Origin: Deltaproteobacteria bacterium
GTDB taxonomy: Bacteria; Desulfobacterota; Desulfobacteria; Desulfobacterales; Desulfatirhabdiaceae
NCBI GenBank assembly: GCA_016219185.1
Contig: JACRBZ010000072.1
Location: forward strand, 1-64,000
Direction: 5' to 3'
Length of the DNA stretch: 64,000 bases
Shown here: positions 1 to 7,639 of the stretch, piece after piece
Layout of the letters: each line of letters opens with the position of its first letter
Position numbering within the stretch: position 1 is the first letter of the stretch
Program-made: the position numbers and the translations under genes
Notes under the pieces: model-generated
The model's database searches: none
The model's input: only the letters and a program-made list of their open reading frames with translations
Told to the model about the DNA's origin: nothing

Positions 1-285
1 ATTACCATCAGTCTTACGGGAGTCAATCAGGCAGGGCTCCTTGCTGACTGGTGGCTTGTCGAAAGTACACCCTCGGGTTTGTTTTCATGGGTTAATCCAA
101 TCGGATGGACCCCCGGACTCATTACAGCGATTCAGTTCCCACTGGTTGGGTTATCGACCGTAGAAATGTTTAACGGTTTGCTGCCTTCCGGGGACTATGC
201 ATTCTACTTCGGTGTGGACACAACCCCGGACAATGCTCTTAACCTGCCACTTTATTACGATTTTGTTCAGATACATGTAAATTAG
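1..285 (+). CDS. C-terminal end of a secreted-type protein (partial, runs off left edge)
   Basis: The reading frame is open from base 1 and ends at a TAG at 283-285, so this is the last ~94 residues of a protein that begins outside the window. The segment is rich in aromatic and small residues (WWLVESTPSGLFSWVNP, then a GDYAFYFGVDTT stretch), as in the beta-sandwich ends of exported or surface proteins. No catalytic or binding motif is visible. An ATG at 79 is internal and needs no separate start. Function is not recognisable from this fragment. It lies ~190 bp upstream of the porin/cytochrome pair on the same strand, but nothing shows that they are co-transcribed. Confidence 0.6.
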   Translation: MTISLTGVNQAGLLADWWLVESTPSGLFSWVNPIGWTPGLITAIQFPLVGLSTVEMFNGLLPSGDYAFYFGVDTTPDNALNLPLYYDFVQIHVN

Positions 286-473
286 AATTTATACGCACAC
301 GATCTTACCCATCGCTTTGGTTTGCCGCCCGCGTAATAAAAAGTTGCAGGCGGTAACTAATGGAAAAATAGTATAATTTCGGATAAATATATTGTTGAGT
401 GGTTGGGGCCTATGTAATGGCATGGAGCAGTGGCTCGCTGAAATTTCAATTTTACTTTGCCCAGAAAGCGGTG

Positions 474-1850
474 ATGCTCATGTCCGCCTTGCGGATGGCC
501 GCACTTGCCGCTTTTATTCTGTTCTTCCCGGCCTCGGATACCTTTTCTCAGGATGGCGAACTCTGGACATATACCCGGTTTCGCTATGAGAACGATGATC
601 GGGGTTCCCAGAATTACCTCATGATGTATAATGACCTTAAACTCACCGATATTGTTAAAGACCGGTTGGAGGCACGGTTTTCCGGTTGGTTCAATATCAA
701 TTCCGGGGGTGGGGCGGATAGTACGATTAATTACGACTATCTGAGGGTTTCCCAAGCCTACCTGCTTTTTAAATTCCCCGAGCCCAATTTGCGGTTATCC
801 CTCGGGCGACAGTACATCGAGAAGGTCGATTGTTTCAACATTGACGGGCTCCATGCGGATTTAAACCCGTCCGGAAAGCAGGAGTATTTCCTTTTTGGCG
901 GCAGGCCGGTGTCATTTTACAGTTCCACGAATGACGAGTACATGTTCGGTGGCGGGATGATCTTCAGGCCGTGGTGGCAGACCTCTGTTCAGCTCGATGC
1001 TTTTGCTCTGAAGGAAAACGATGTTCTCTATGATGCGGCGGCAATTCGCCTGAACCAGTATCTGCCCCTTAATACCCGCGCCTACGGTCGTTTGAGATTG
1101 CTTCAGGATGGGGTCCGTGACATCTATGCCACGCTCTCGAGCTTTTTTGAGGAATACGGGGTCTCTTCAAACATCAGCTATTTTGTGCAGCCGCAAACGC
1201 GGGGGACGGGCAATGACGCGGCCTCAAGGGATTTTTCCCATTATGGACAAATATTCAATGCAAGCTATGCCTTCCAACAGGCCGGTCTCCAGCTGCAAAA
1301 GTACACCGGTGACAAATGGATCATAAATGGGGGCGCCATGATCAAGCGGCTGCTTCAGGACCCCGGAACCTACGCCTGGCCTGTGGATTCAAATGTGTTC
1401 AATGCCGGTTTGACCCGGCTGGATCTGTTTATACCCGACCTGGACATGACTGTTCTGGGCAATTATGTGGATAATAAGAACGATTGGTTCTTTGATGTGA
1501 CCGGTGAACTCGACTATAAAATCACCAAGGGACTGTCTGCTGCCGTCGGCATGACCTACACCGGTTACCAGTTCGCCTATGTGGAATATCCCGATACCCT
1601 GAACGGCCAATCCGCTGTCTATAACCTGGCCGATCACGTTGGCAGCAAGATATACTTTGTTGATTTCAGGTATTCTCCAACCAAGTCGCAGCGGATAACC
1701 CTGGCTGGATCATATGAAGCCATCGACCAGCGTTATTCAGACGCAATCGTATTGCAAATAGGCTATCAGCATCGATTTGACCTTGCCGAATTGAGCAAAA
1801 AAGTTAAAAACTTGTGGAACTCTCAGTTTATGAACGGCCCCTCGAACTGA
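474..1850 (+). CDS. Outer-membrane beta-barrel (porin-like) protein upstream of a multihaem cytochrome
   Basis: About 458 residues. The ATG at 474 (or 480) gives a clean signal peptide (MLMSALRMAALAAFILFF, cleavage probably near SDTFSQ). A GTG at 399 in the same frame would add a non-signal-like extension, so the later start is preferred. The mature part is a run of alternating hydrophobic/polar beta strands ending in aromatic residues (WTYTRFRYEND, LRLSLGRQYIEKV, YFVDFRYSPTK, LQIGYQHRF). This is typical of a transmembrane barrel of 16 or more strands. The 13-haem lipoprotein gene follows after 31 bp. By analogy with porin-cytochrome conduits the barrel could hold or insulate the cytochrome for electron transfer across the outer membrane. 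The barrel fold is well supported; the conduit role is inference from the neighbour. Confidence 0.75.
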   Translation: MLMSALRMAALAAFILFFPASDTFSQDGELWTYTRFRYENDDRGSQNYLMMYNDLKLTDIVKDRLEARFSGWFNINSGGGADSTINYDYLRVSQAYLLFKFPEPNLRLSLGRQYIEKVDCFNIDGLHADLNPSGKQEYFLFGGRPVSFYSSTNDEYMFGGGMIFRPWWQTSVQLDAFALKENDVLYDAAAIRLNQYLPLNTRAYGRLRLLQDGVRDIYATLSSFFEEYGVSSNISYFVQPQTRGTGNDAASRDFSHYGQIFNASYAFQQAGLQLQKYTGDKWIINGGAMIKRLLQDPGTYAWPVDSNVFNAGLTRLDLFIPDLDMTVLGNYVDNKNDWFFDVTGELDYKITKGLSAAVGMTYTGYQFAYVEYPDTLNGQSAVYNLADHVGSKIYFVDFRYSPTKSQRITLAGSYEAIDQRYSDAIVLQIGYQHRFDLAELSKKVKNLWNSQFMNGPSN

Positions 1851-1881
1851 TCCGCCAGATGCCGGGCCAACGGAAAAAACA

Positions 1882-2937
1882 ATGAAACACGCTCATTTTC
1901 ATGCTTCTATTCTGATAATCACCGCAGCCTGTCTTGTGCTGTTCCTGAATGGGTGCATGGAGCTCCTGCGCGGCCAATTCGGAGACGAATCCGGGCTTAT
2001 TTTCAGTCATAAGCGTCACGGCGACCGAGTTCCGGAGTGTGTTTCATGCCATAAAATCGATAAAGAAGAAATAACAAGGGCTTCGCATCCGGCATGCGTG
2101 CAATGTCATGTCATCGATGAGGCCGATCCGGGAAGTGAGAAATGCCTGCTCTGTCATTTTCGGAAAGACGGACAAATTGTCCCGTCCCGGCCTGACAGAA
2201 GGCCAAATTATGCGGTTGCCCCACCTCAGCATGGGATTCATGCCGAGGAGAAAATCGGTTGCAGGGAATGCCATGGTGAAGTTACAAAGGCCAGGCGGCT
2301 GTCCGCGATAGACTTCATAAGGATGGAAGGCTGCGTTGGCTGCCACTATAAAGGAAAGACGGTTGCGGATATCGAGCAGTGCCTGTTGTGTCACGGTCAA
2401 ATGACCAGGTCCAAAAAGCCGTCCACCCATGCAAGTCCGGCATGGAATGGAACCTTGCATGGCAGGAGTTCACAGATTGAGCCTTTTATATGTTCCAGGT
2501 GTCATAACCAAAACTATTGCGACCAGTGCCACAGGGTCGCACCCCCCAAGGACCATACCAGCGTGTTCAAGCTCCGCGGACATGGCATGCATGCCGTTTC
2601 CAATCCGAACCGGTGTGACACCTGCCACAAGCAGGATTTCTGCATCCGGTGTCACACGACCACGCCGCCCAAATACCACACCACGGTTTTTAAATCATCG
2701 CGTCCTTTCCTTCATTGCGGCATGTGCCATTTTCCGCTTGAAGAGGGAAACCGCTGCCGTGCCTGCCACTTCGAACTGAAGCATACACTGGCAATAGCTA
2801 CCGCGCCGCCCCCACCGTCCTTTGTCGACAGATCACAAACCTGTTTTATTAATGGAACATGTCATCCGGTGAATCAGGTTCCGATCAAGCACCTGTATAA
2901 CACCGTCCTGGGTACTGAATGTATTCGATGTCACTAG
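1882..2937 (+). CDS. 13-haem c-type cytochrome, predicted lipoprotein
   Basis: 351 residues with a lipoprotein signal peptide (lipobox LNGC, Cys25), so probably anchored in the outer membrane. Thirteen CXXCH haem-binding motifs run from about residue 53 to the last residue: CVSCH, CVQCH, CLLCH, CRECH, CVGCH, CLLCH, CSRCH, CDQCH, CDTCH, CIRCH, CGMCH, CRACH and a final CIRCH that forms the C-terminus. An extra CFINGTCH (CX5CH) lies just before the last motif and could be a fourteenth atypical site. Two tandem units of paired haems with a PPK(D/Y)HT(S/T)VFK spacer are visible near residues 207-275. Scattered His residues can serve as distal ligands. It directly follows the porin-like gene and is probably co-transcribed. 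Expected role: electron transfer across the cell envelope. Redox partner and direction are unknown. Confidence 0.9.
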   Translation: MKHAHFHASILIITAACLVLFLNGCMELLRGQFGDESGLIFSHKRHGDRVPECVSCHKIDKEEITRASHPACVQCHVIDEADPGSEKCLLCHFRKDGQIVPSRPDRRPNYAVAPPQHGIHAEEKIGCRECHGEVTKARRLSAIDFIRMEGCVGCHYKGKTVADIEQCLLCHGQMTRSKKPSTHASPAWNGTLHGRSSQIEPFICSRCHNQNYCDQCHRVAPPKDHTSVFKLRGHGMHAVSNPNRCDTCHKQDFCIRCHTTTPPKYHTTVFKSSRPFLHCGMCHFPLEEGNRCRACHFELKHTLAIATAPPPPSFVDRSQTCFINGTCHPVNQVPIKHLYNTVLGTECIRCH

Positions 2938-2941
2938 CAGT

Positions 2942-2966
2942 CATGCCCCGTAAGGCATGGGGCATG
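2942..2966 (+). terminator. Hairpin after the 13-haem cytochrome gene
   Basis: A perfect 8-bp stem (CATGCCCC / GGGGCATG) with a 9-nt loop begins five bases after the cytochrome stop codon. It is followed by a short T-containing stretch (GGTTATTTCC) rather than a strong U-run. It may be an imperfect intrinsic terminator or a 3'-end stabilising hairpin for the two-gene unit. Confidence 0.5.
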
Positions 2967-3006
2967 GTTATTTCCTTAAAGGGAATTTTATTCGGAAAAA
3001 TTTAGT

Positions 3007-3303
3007 TTAATCCAGAGCTGAAGGCGACGGCGCCGAGGATAAGAACTTAACGACGGCATCCTTTTCCTCCGGAGTGAGTTTTGCTCCATTTATCAGCATC
3101 TTGTTAACCAGGTCGGTCCATCCGGGCATGTCGAGTTTGCCGATGTAGGCCTTAACGCGTCTGAGGTTATGGCATTTTGTGCATTGCTCCTGCACGATGA
3201 GCTTTCCATGGTCGTTCGCATCCAGGGCAAGGGGCGGATGTCCGACGACAATCAAGACACTGATTACGATCATGGAGACAAGAATAAATGTACGTTGATA
3301 CAA
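3007..3303 (-). CDS. Small periplasmic monohaem c-type cytochrome
   Basis: 98 residues with an N-terminal membrane/signal segment (residues ~6-24), then one haem motif CTKCH near residue 41 and a short helical C-terminus. A methionine in the segment MPGWTDLVNKM could be the axial ligand, as in class I cytochromes c. Length and layout fit the small single-domain cytochromes found beside sulfate-reducer electron-transfer genes. It converges on the 13-haem cytochrome gene from the opposite strand, so it is a separate transcription unit. It could be a soluble periplasmic electron shuttle for the neighbouring conduit, but only proximity suggests this. Confidence 0.8.
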   Translation of the reverse strand: MYQRTFILVSMIVISVLIVVGHPPLALDANDHGKLIVQEQCTKCHNLRRVKAYIGKLDMPGWTDLVNKMLINGAKLTPEEKDAVVKFLSSAPSPSALD

Positions 3304-3355
3304 CGCGTGCTCCTTTCATTTTCTTTAGCGCTAATGGGGTCAAATTATCATTTAT

Positions 3356-4537
3356 TTACTTGCCGTTATCGGCATGAATCAGTTCGATTACCGTTACTTC
3401 AGGCGGAGCCAGAAAACGGATCGGAGGTCCCCAGGTGCCGGTCCCTCTGCTCACGTAGAGTGCGGCGTTTTGGGAAATTAGTGAAAAACCGGTCTTTACG
3501 GGATAAAACAAATGGGTCACCAGGTTGAAGGGGAAGATCTGCCCTTTATGGACATGCCCTGAAAGTTGCAGGTCGAAAAGGCCCGGGCTTTCCCGATCCA
3601 CAACCGGGCGGTGCTTGAGAAGCAGGGTAAATCTGTCCGAGGGGAAACTCGACAAAATGGCCTTTTCCGGGGCCGGTCGGGAATGAGTGGCTCTCTCGGT
3701 CGTCGGATCGTCAACCCCCACGACATTTACCAATCCACCTGCAATTGATCCTTCATTACGAAGTACCTTGAAACCTGCCCTTTCGGTAAAATCAATGGCC
3801 TGGTCCAGTCCTGCGTATGTCTCGTGATTTCCCGTCACGGCAAATTTGCCGAATCTCGGCCGGATATCCTGCAAGAGTTCAGCCAGCCCCGTCATCCGGT
3901 TGATCTGCCCATCCACCAGGTCTCCGGTGGAAACAAGAAGATCAGGCGAGGCCCCATTGATCTCGGCAACGATCCGCTTCAGACGCGCGTTCCGGACGAT
4001 CAGTCCCAGATGCACGTCGGAAATCTGGACGATGGTGAGTTTTCCGACTTCGCGCGGAACTTTCGGCGTGTTGATGACAACCCGTTCGGTCCTGATGTCG
4101 CGGGCTTCGAAATAACCATACAGGGACGTTGTCAGTCCCCATACGAGCGGCAGGATTAAAGCGGTGCGGCTTGCCAGAAGGAGTGTTGAAAAATCCCGGT
4201 GAAAGAAAAATCCGGCGCCATGAAGAAGCCCATGGTAAATATCGATGATCAGTGAAGCGGAAAAGAAGAGGAAGATGAATCCCATCCAAAGGTACCCGGC
4301 ATAGGCCGCAATGCGTGCAAAAGCTTCCAGACCCTGATTTTCCAGCATCCTGACCAGCACCGGCGTAAAAACCATTAAGAGCAGAAAGAGCGCCAGAAAG
4401 AGGGAAGAAAGAATTCCCGGAGAAAGCGCTGCTTTCACTTTGAGGAAAAAATAGAGATGGGTACCGCCATAAATAAGGAAAAAGGTCAGGAGAAACAGGC
4501 TCATAATCACCCCACGATAAGTTGCCGCCGATTTCAT
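3356..4537 (-). CDS. Membrane-anchored metallophosphoesterase (YkuE/YaeI-like)
   Basis: 393 residues. The first ~150 residues contain four hydrophobic helices. The rest is a calcineurin-like phosphoesterase domain with the full set of metal-ligand motifs: ISDVHLG, STGDLVDG, VTGNHE, LLKHRP and LSGHVHKGQ. Relatives (YkuE, YaeI) hydrolyse phosphodiesters or UDP-diacylglucosamine-like lipids at the membrane face; the substrate here is not determined. ATG 4537 has no clear ribosome site. An internal ATG at 4504 follows GGGGTG closely and could be the true start. It stands alone between the cytochrome gene and a small membrane protein gene. Confidence 0.85.
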   Translation of the reverse strand: MKSAATYRGVIMSLFLLTFFLIYGGTHLYFFLKVKAALSPGILSSLFLALFLLLMVFTPVLVRMLENQGLEAFARIAAYAGYLWMGFIFLFFSASLIIDIYHGLLHGAGFFFHRDFSTLLLASRTALILPLVWGLTTSLYGYFEARDIRTERVVINTPKVPREVGKLTIVQISDVHLGLIVRNARLKRIVAEINGASPDLLVSTGDLVDGQINRMTGLAELLQDIRPRFGKFAVTGNHETYAGLDQAIDFTERAGFKVLRNEGSIAGGLVNVVGVDDPTTERATHSRPAPEKAILSSFPSDRFTLLLKHRPVVDRESPGLFDLQLSGHVHKGQIFPFNLVTHLFYPVKTGFSLISQNAALYVSRGTGTWGPPIRFLAPPEVTVIELIHADNGK

Positions 4538-4600
4538 ATTACACTACCATGCCGCCGCCAAATTTTCCTCCCCACTTTTCTTTGTTTTCGCACCGGCCGA

Positions 4601-4945
4601 TTATCGGTCGTCTGTTTCACTTCCGCCGCCAATCAAAGTCTCGATGCTGGTGGCGGCGATATCTCGGCCAACCTCTTTTGTGATCTCCATGAAGGACCGT
4701 TTCAAGACAATTCCCTTCAGGATCTTGTCGACAAAGACCTGCAGCAATATCGGGATCAAAATGCCAAAAACGGCCGCAAAGAAAAAAGGGTCTGTACTCT
4801 GTCCGGCCGCAATCGGGAAGGATACGCCAGATTTGCGCAGGATCAAGTTAAATAAGAATACGCCGAGCAGTATCATGCAAAGCCAGGAACATGCCCGCCA
4901 TAAAAAGGGCACTTTGACGCGTCTCACTTGATGGCTGGTTCTCAT
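4601..4945 (-). CDS. Small two-helix membrane protein, unknown function
   Basis: 114 residues with two hydrophobic segments (about 15-37 and 52-72), a basic N-terminus and an acidic, soluble C-terminal tail (EVGRDIAATSIETLIGG). The ATG at 4945 is preceded by GGGGGTG at good spacing, which supports it as a real gene. No family is recognised. It lies upstream of, and in the same direction as, the metallophosphoesterase, 63 bp away, so the two may be co-expressed. Confidence 0.55.
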   Translation of the reverse strand: MRTSHQVRRVKVPFLWRACSWLCMILLGVFLFNLILRKSGVSFPIAAGQSTDPFFFAAVFGILIPILLQVFVDKILKGIVLKRSFMEITKEVGRDIAATSIETLIGGGSETDDR

Positions 4946-5013
4946 TTCACGGTCACCCCCTGTTTATATTTACCTTCTCTGCTTCCTTCAAGAGACAATA
5001 CGGACGCGATCCG

Positions 5014-5568
5014 CTATTCCAGTCGGGTCAGATACGCATCCCTGGTCAGCCAGAGCTCCTCCATGCGGTACATGTGCCAGTAATCATGCATCAGAACATG
5101 TCTGGTCAGAATGAAGAGGGAATAGTACTCATATTCCGGGTGGGCCCCTGTCTTTTGCCATGTCATATCATCAGCGCCTTCAAGCAGCAACAGTTCTTTA
5201 TTCCGGTAGCGAGCGAACTGATCGAGGGCAGCGGTCATGTCCAAACGGGGAGGAAGAACAGGCGCGCTTTTGCAACTGCCGGGAATGAACGGGACAAATT
5301 CCGGGTGATCCTCATTCATGAACCGTTGAAAACGCTCTAATATGACCGGCTGCACCTGAGCCAGGTGGCTGACATGCTCGGCGATCGTCCAGAAGCCTTC
5401 GCCCCGTCGCAAGTCCATTTTTCCTTCCGGAATGGTTTTTACGAATTCAGACAATACGTTGGGTGTTCGTTTCAGTCCTTCCAATAAATCTTGTATGTCC
5501 CGCAAGTTTCTCCTCCCCTGTCTCATTTGAATAACGTCGGTGTAACCGGCGGCATCCGCACCCGACAT
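5014..5568 (-). CDS. DinB-like four-helix protein
   Basis: About 184 residues from the ATG at 5568, which has GGATGA upstream and lies 13 bp after the stop of the glycosylase gene. An upstream in-frame start at 5658 would overlap that gene and is disfavoured. The protein has the DinB/YfiT helical pattern: an N-terminal helix, FWTIAEHVSHLAQVQPVILERF with the first conserved His, then LTRHVLMHDYWHMYRM with two further His residues that usually bind a divalent metal. The family includes thiol-dependent transferases and stress-induced proteins of unknown chemistry. Coupling to the upstream DNA glycosylase suggests a damage-response unit, which is inference. Confidence 0.75.
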   Translation of the reverse strand: MSGADAAGYTDVIQMRQGRRNLRDIQDLLEGLKRTPNVLSEFVKTIPEGKMDLRRGEGFWTIAEHVSHLAQVQPVILERFQRFMNEDHPEFVPFIPGSCKSAPVLPPRLDMTAALDQFARYRNKELLLLEGADDMTWQKTGAHPEYEYYSLFILTRHVLMHDYWHMYRMEELWLTRDAYLTRLE

Positions 5569-5581
5569 ATTTTCATCCGTG

Positions 5582-6307
5582 TTATTTAACCGACAATGCC
5601 CACAAGTATAGAGATGCAACCGAACCGCAAGGCGAGTATTTTTTACGATACCGGTCAAATTGTTTTTTCGTAAGCTCTTTTAATCCATAGAGATTCATCA
5701 TGCCGCGCCGTATGGCTAAATCGCCCCAACTGACAACATCCGGCCGGCATAGCGAAAAAATCAACAGCATCTCGACCGTCCAGACACCGATACCAGGCAA
5801 GGAAGACAACGCTTTTATAATCTCATCATTCGACTTTTCACTTAATTCTGAAAAGTTCAGTTCACCGCGGGCCGTTGCCTGGCCTATTCCCTTAATATAT
5901 CCCGCCTTGCGCATCGACAGGCCACATTTTTGAATATCGGAAACATCGGTGTCCGCGATGCCGCGAGGGGTAATTTCCAAACATTTTTCACACAGCCTGC
6001 TCCATACGGTCTCAGCCGCCTTCCTGGAGATCTGCTGTTCCACAATACACTTGACAAGTGCGGTGAACAGATCGGGCGTAACCTGCCGCTCGATAATGCC
6101 AATATTGTCAATTGCCTTTCCAAGCTTTCGGTCGCAACATCTTAAATATTCGATTTCCGCTTGTCCGTACGAGAAGTAGTTGCATGCTGTTTTTTCGTCT
6201 TGCCTGTTGCCGTCTGTGGTTGGTGCTGCCGTCATAATCTGTCCGCTATTTATGGAGCCGATGCGCTGGTTTAGCCTGGTTGAGACGGTCATCTCCTTAT
6301 TATTCAT
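5582..6307 (-). CDS. DNA-3-methyladenine glycosylase II-like (HhH-GPD) protein
   Basis: 241 residues. The HhH-GPD signature is clear: LPGIGVWTVEMLLIF (hairpin) followed by SWGDLAIRRGM, where the Asp is the catalytic residue of AlkA-type glycosylases. The segment VKCIVEQQISRKAAETVWSR matches the helical core of the same family. It would excise alkylated purines from DNA in the cytoplasm. Length fits AlkA members lacking the N-terminal TBP-like domain. The exact start is uncertain: ATG 6307 lacks a clear ribosome site, and AAGGAG lies just inside the frame. The DinB-like gene follows directly. Confidence 0.85.
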   Translation of the reverse strand: MNNKEMTVSTRLNQRIGSINSGQIMTAAPTTDGNRQDEKTACNYFSYGQAEIEYLRCCDRKLGKAIDNIGIIERQVTPDLFTALVKCIVEQQISRKAAETVWSRLCEKCLEITPRGIADTDVSDIQKCGLSMRKAGYIKGIGQATARGELNFSELSEKSNDEIIKALSSLPGIGVWTVEMLLIFSLCRPDVVSWGDLAIRRGMMNLYGLKELTKKQFDRYRKKYSPCGSVASLYLWALSVK

Positions 6308-6458
6308 GGTCTTATCATCCTACAACTCAATGGAAGATGCAAGCTGTTTACCGGGAAAAAGCGTCTTGACGAAACCGAAACGAAGATCGGTCGGCGTTTC
6401 CGGGATACTTGCCGGAGGCCATCGGAAAGGGATTTTTGAAGCCTTTTAAAAAAAAAGA

Positions 6459-6487
6459 TTGACGTAAGTTTCGGCATGCCGTATAAG
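6459..6487 (+). promoter_or_regulatory. Promoter of the feo locus with a palindromic operator candidate in its spacer
   Basis: TTGACG (6459-6464), a 17-bp spacer and TATAAG (6482-6487) make a good sigma70-type promoter about 40 bp before the DtxR-FeoA start. The spacer contains CGGCATGCCG, a perfect 10-bp palindrome, inside GTTTCGGCATGCCGTAT (6468-6484). A related sequence precedes feoB at 8432. The position would let a metal-loaded DtxR-type protein block RNA polymerase, so this is a likely autoregulatory Fe/Mn operator. The motif assignment is inference. Confidence 0.6.
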
Positions 6488-6526
6488 TTTAGTCACTTTG
6501 AAACTTAACAACCCAAGAGGTGAGAA

Positions 6527-7285
6527 ATGACTTTGACCGATACGCTGACAGCCAGCTTGGAAGACTATCTGGAGGCCATTTTCCACATCATCGCCGAAAA
6601 ACAGGCGGTGAGGCCCAAGGATATCGCCAGGCGGCTGAAGGTCGGCAATTCGTCGGTAACAGGCGCGCTTCGCTCCCTTGCCGACAAGGAACTGATCAAC
6701 TACGCTCCTTATGATGTGATCTCCCTGACACCCACCGGCAAGACGGCTGCCAGGGATGTGGTCCGTCGCCATGAAGTCCTCCGCGATTTTTTCGTCAAAA
6801 TTCTCGCAGTGGAAGATGCGGATGCCGACAAAGCGGCTTGCCAGATGGAGCATTCCATTCCCAAAGTCATTCTGGAGCGGTTCATCCAGTTTGCCGAATT
6901 CGTCGAGGTATGCCCCCGTGGGGGGGCCAAATGGATCGCGGGATTTGGATATCACTGTGATCAGGGCGATTCACAGGAGAACTGTGAAAAATGTATCTCA
7001 ATAACCATGGAAGAAGTAAGGCAACGCAGGCAGCAAGGAGGTCGAAAAGCAATGACAATGGTGAAGTTGAAGGATTTGAAACCAGGGCAAAAGGGAAAAG
7101 TGATGAAAATCCATACCCGAGGAGAAACAAACAGGCGGATTGTCGAAATGGGCGTCACGCCCGGGGCTGTGGTTGAAGTGGAGCGCATGGCCCCGCTGGG
7201 TGATCCCATCGATATCAAGGTGAAAGGCTATCATCTCTCTCTGCGGAAGGACGAAGCCGAGGGGATCGAAATTGAAATGTTGTAG
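6527..7285 (+). CDS. DtxR/MntR-family regulator fused to a FeoA domain
   Basis: 252 residues. Residues ~8-70 form the DtxR winged helix (SLEDYLEAIFHI, then KDIARRLKVGNSSVTGALRSL). Residues ~75-140 are the metal-binding dimerisation domain (RRHEVLRDFF, ACQMEHSIP, with Glu/His/Cys ligands). Cys residues in CDQGDSQENCEKC follow. Residues 176-252 are a complete FeoA SH3-like domain (KVMKIHTRGETNRRIVEMGVTPGAVVEV). DtxR proteins repress iron or manganese uptake genes when metal-loaded; FeoA domains bind FeoB. The ATG at 6527 has AAGAGGTGAG upstream. An internal AAGGAGGT at 7035 precedes Met176, so free FeoA may also be made. It begins the feo locus and probably controls it. Confidence 0.9.
   Translation: MTLTDTLTASLEDYLEAIFHIIAEKQAVRPKDIARRLKVGNSSVTGALRSLADKELINYAPYDVISLTPTGKTAARDVVRRHEVLRDFFVKILAVEDADADKAACQMEHSIPKVILERFIQFAEFVEVCPRGGAKWIAGFGYHCDQGDSQENCEKCISITMEEVRQRRQQGGRKAMTMVKLKDLKPGQKGKVMKIHTRGETNRRIVEMGVTPGAVVEVERMAPLGDPIDIKVKGYHLSLRKDEAEGIEIEML
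7035..7042 (+). promoter_or_regulatory. Strong internal ribosome-binding site before the FeoA part of the fusion
   Basis: AAGGAGGT lies inside the DtxR-FeoA reading frame, nine bases before the in-frame ATG of Met176 (7052), at the junction between the regulator part and the FeoA domain. Met178 follows. It is a near-perfect anti-Shine-Dalgarno match in a position that would yield a 77-residue standalone FeoA from the same mRNA. Confidence 0.6.
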
Positions 7286-7318
7286 GTGGTGGTTAAATCC
7301 GGTTGAGAGGTGCTGACA

Positions 7319-7534
7319 ATGCCGTTGGTAATCGTGCAGGCAGGCAGGCGGGTGCGACTCGTTTCCGTGGAGGCGGGTCATGGGCTCCAGGGCAGGTTGG
7401 CTGCCATGGGACTGGTCCCGGGCGTGGAGATTGAAGTGCTCGGGAATTCTCTTCATGGACCATTTCTCATAGCGGTTAAAGGCAGTCGGATCATGCTGGG
7501 CCGGGGAATGGCACAAAAGATCGTAGTTGCTTAA
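7319..7534 (+). CDS. feoA: FeoA-family ferrous iron transport protein
   Basis: 71 residues from ATG 7319, which has GAGAGG eight bases upstream; a GTG at 7310 in the same frame is less likely. It is a single SH3-like FeoA domain with the typical GHGLQGRLAAMGLVPGVEIEVL core and LGRGMAQKIVV ending. FeoA is a small cytoplasmic protein that docks on FeoB and is needed for ferrous iron uptake. It is the second FeoA domain in this locus, 33 bp after the fused one. Carrying several FeoA copies is common in Desulfobacterota. Confidence 0.9.
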   Translation: MPLVIVQAGRRVRLVSVEAGHGLQGRLAAMGLVPGVEIEVLGNSLHGPFLIAVKGSRIMLGRGMAQKIVVA

Positions 7535-7539
7535 TTTTG

Positions 7540-7563
7540 GTGGCTTTTTTACGAAGCCATCAT
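7540..7563 (+). terminator. Weak hairpin after feoA
   Basis: TGGCTT and AAGCCA form a 6-bp stem around a TTTTACG loop just after the feoA stop. There is no U-run after it, so termination would be weak. The ACGAAGCC part resembles the end of the inverted-repeat element at 27107-27252, so it may be a remnant of that repeat family. Confidence 0.3.
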
Positions 7564-7639
7564 ATGAAGAGTGAGAAAAACTATTGGGTAATAGATGCGT
7601 CGTCTGCCCAGTGGTGGCCTGACTCGGGAGAAATTCATA

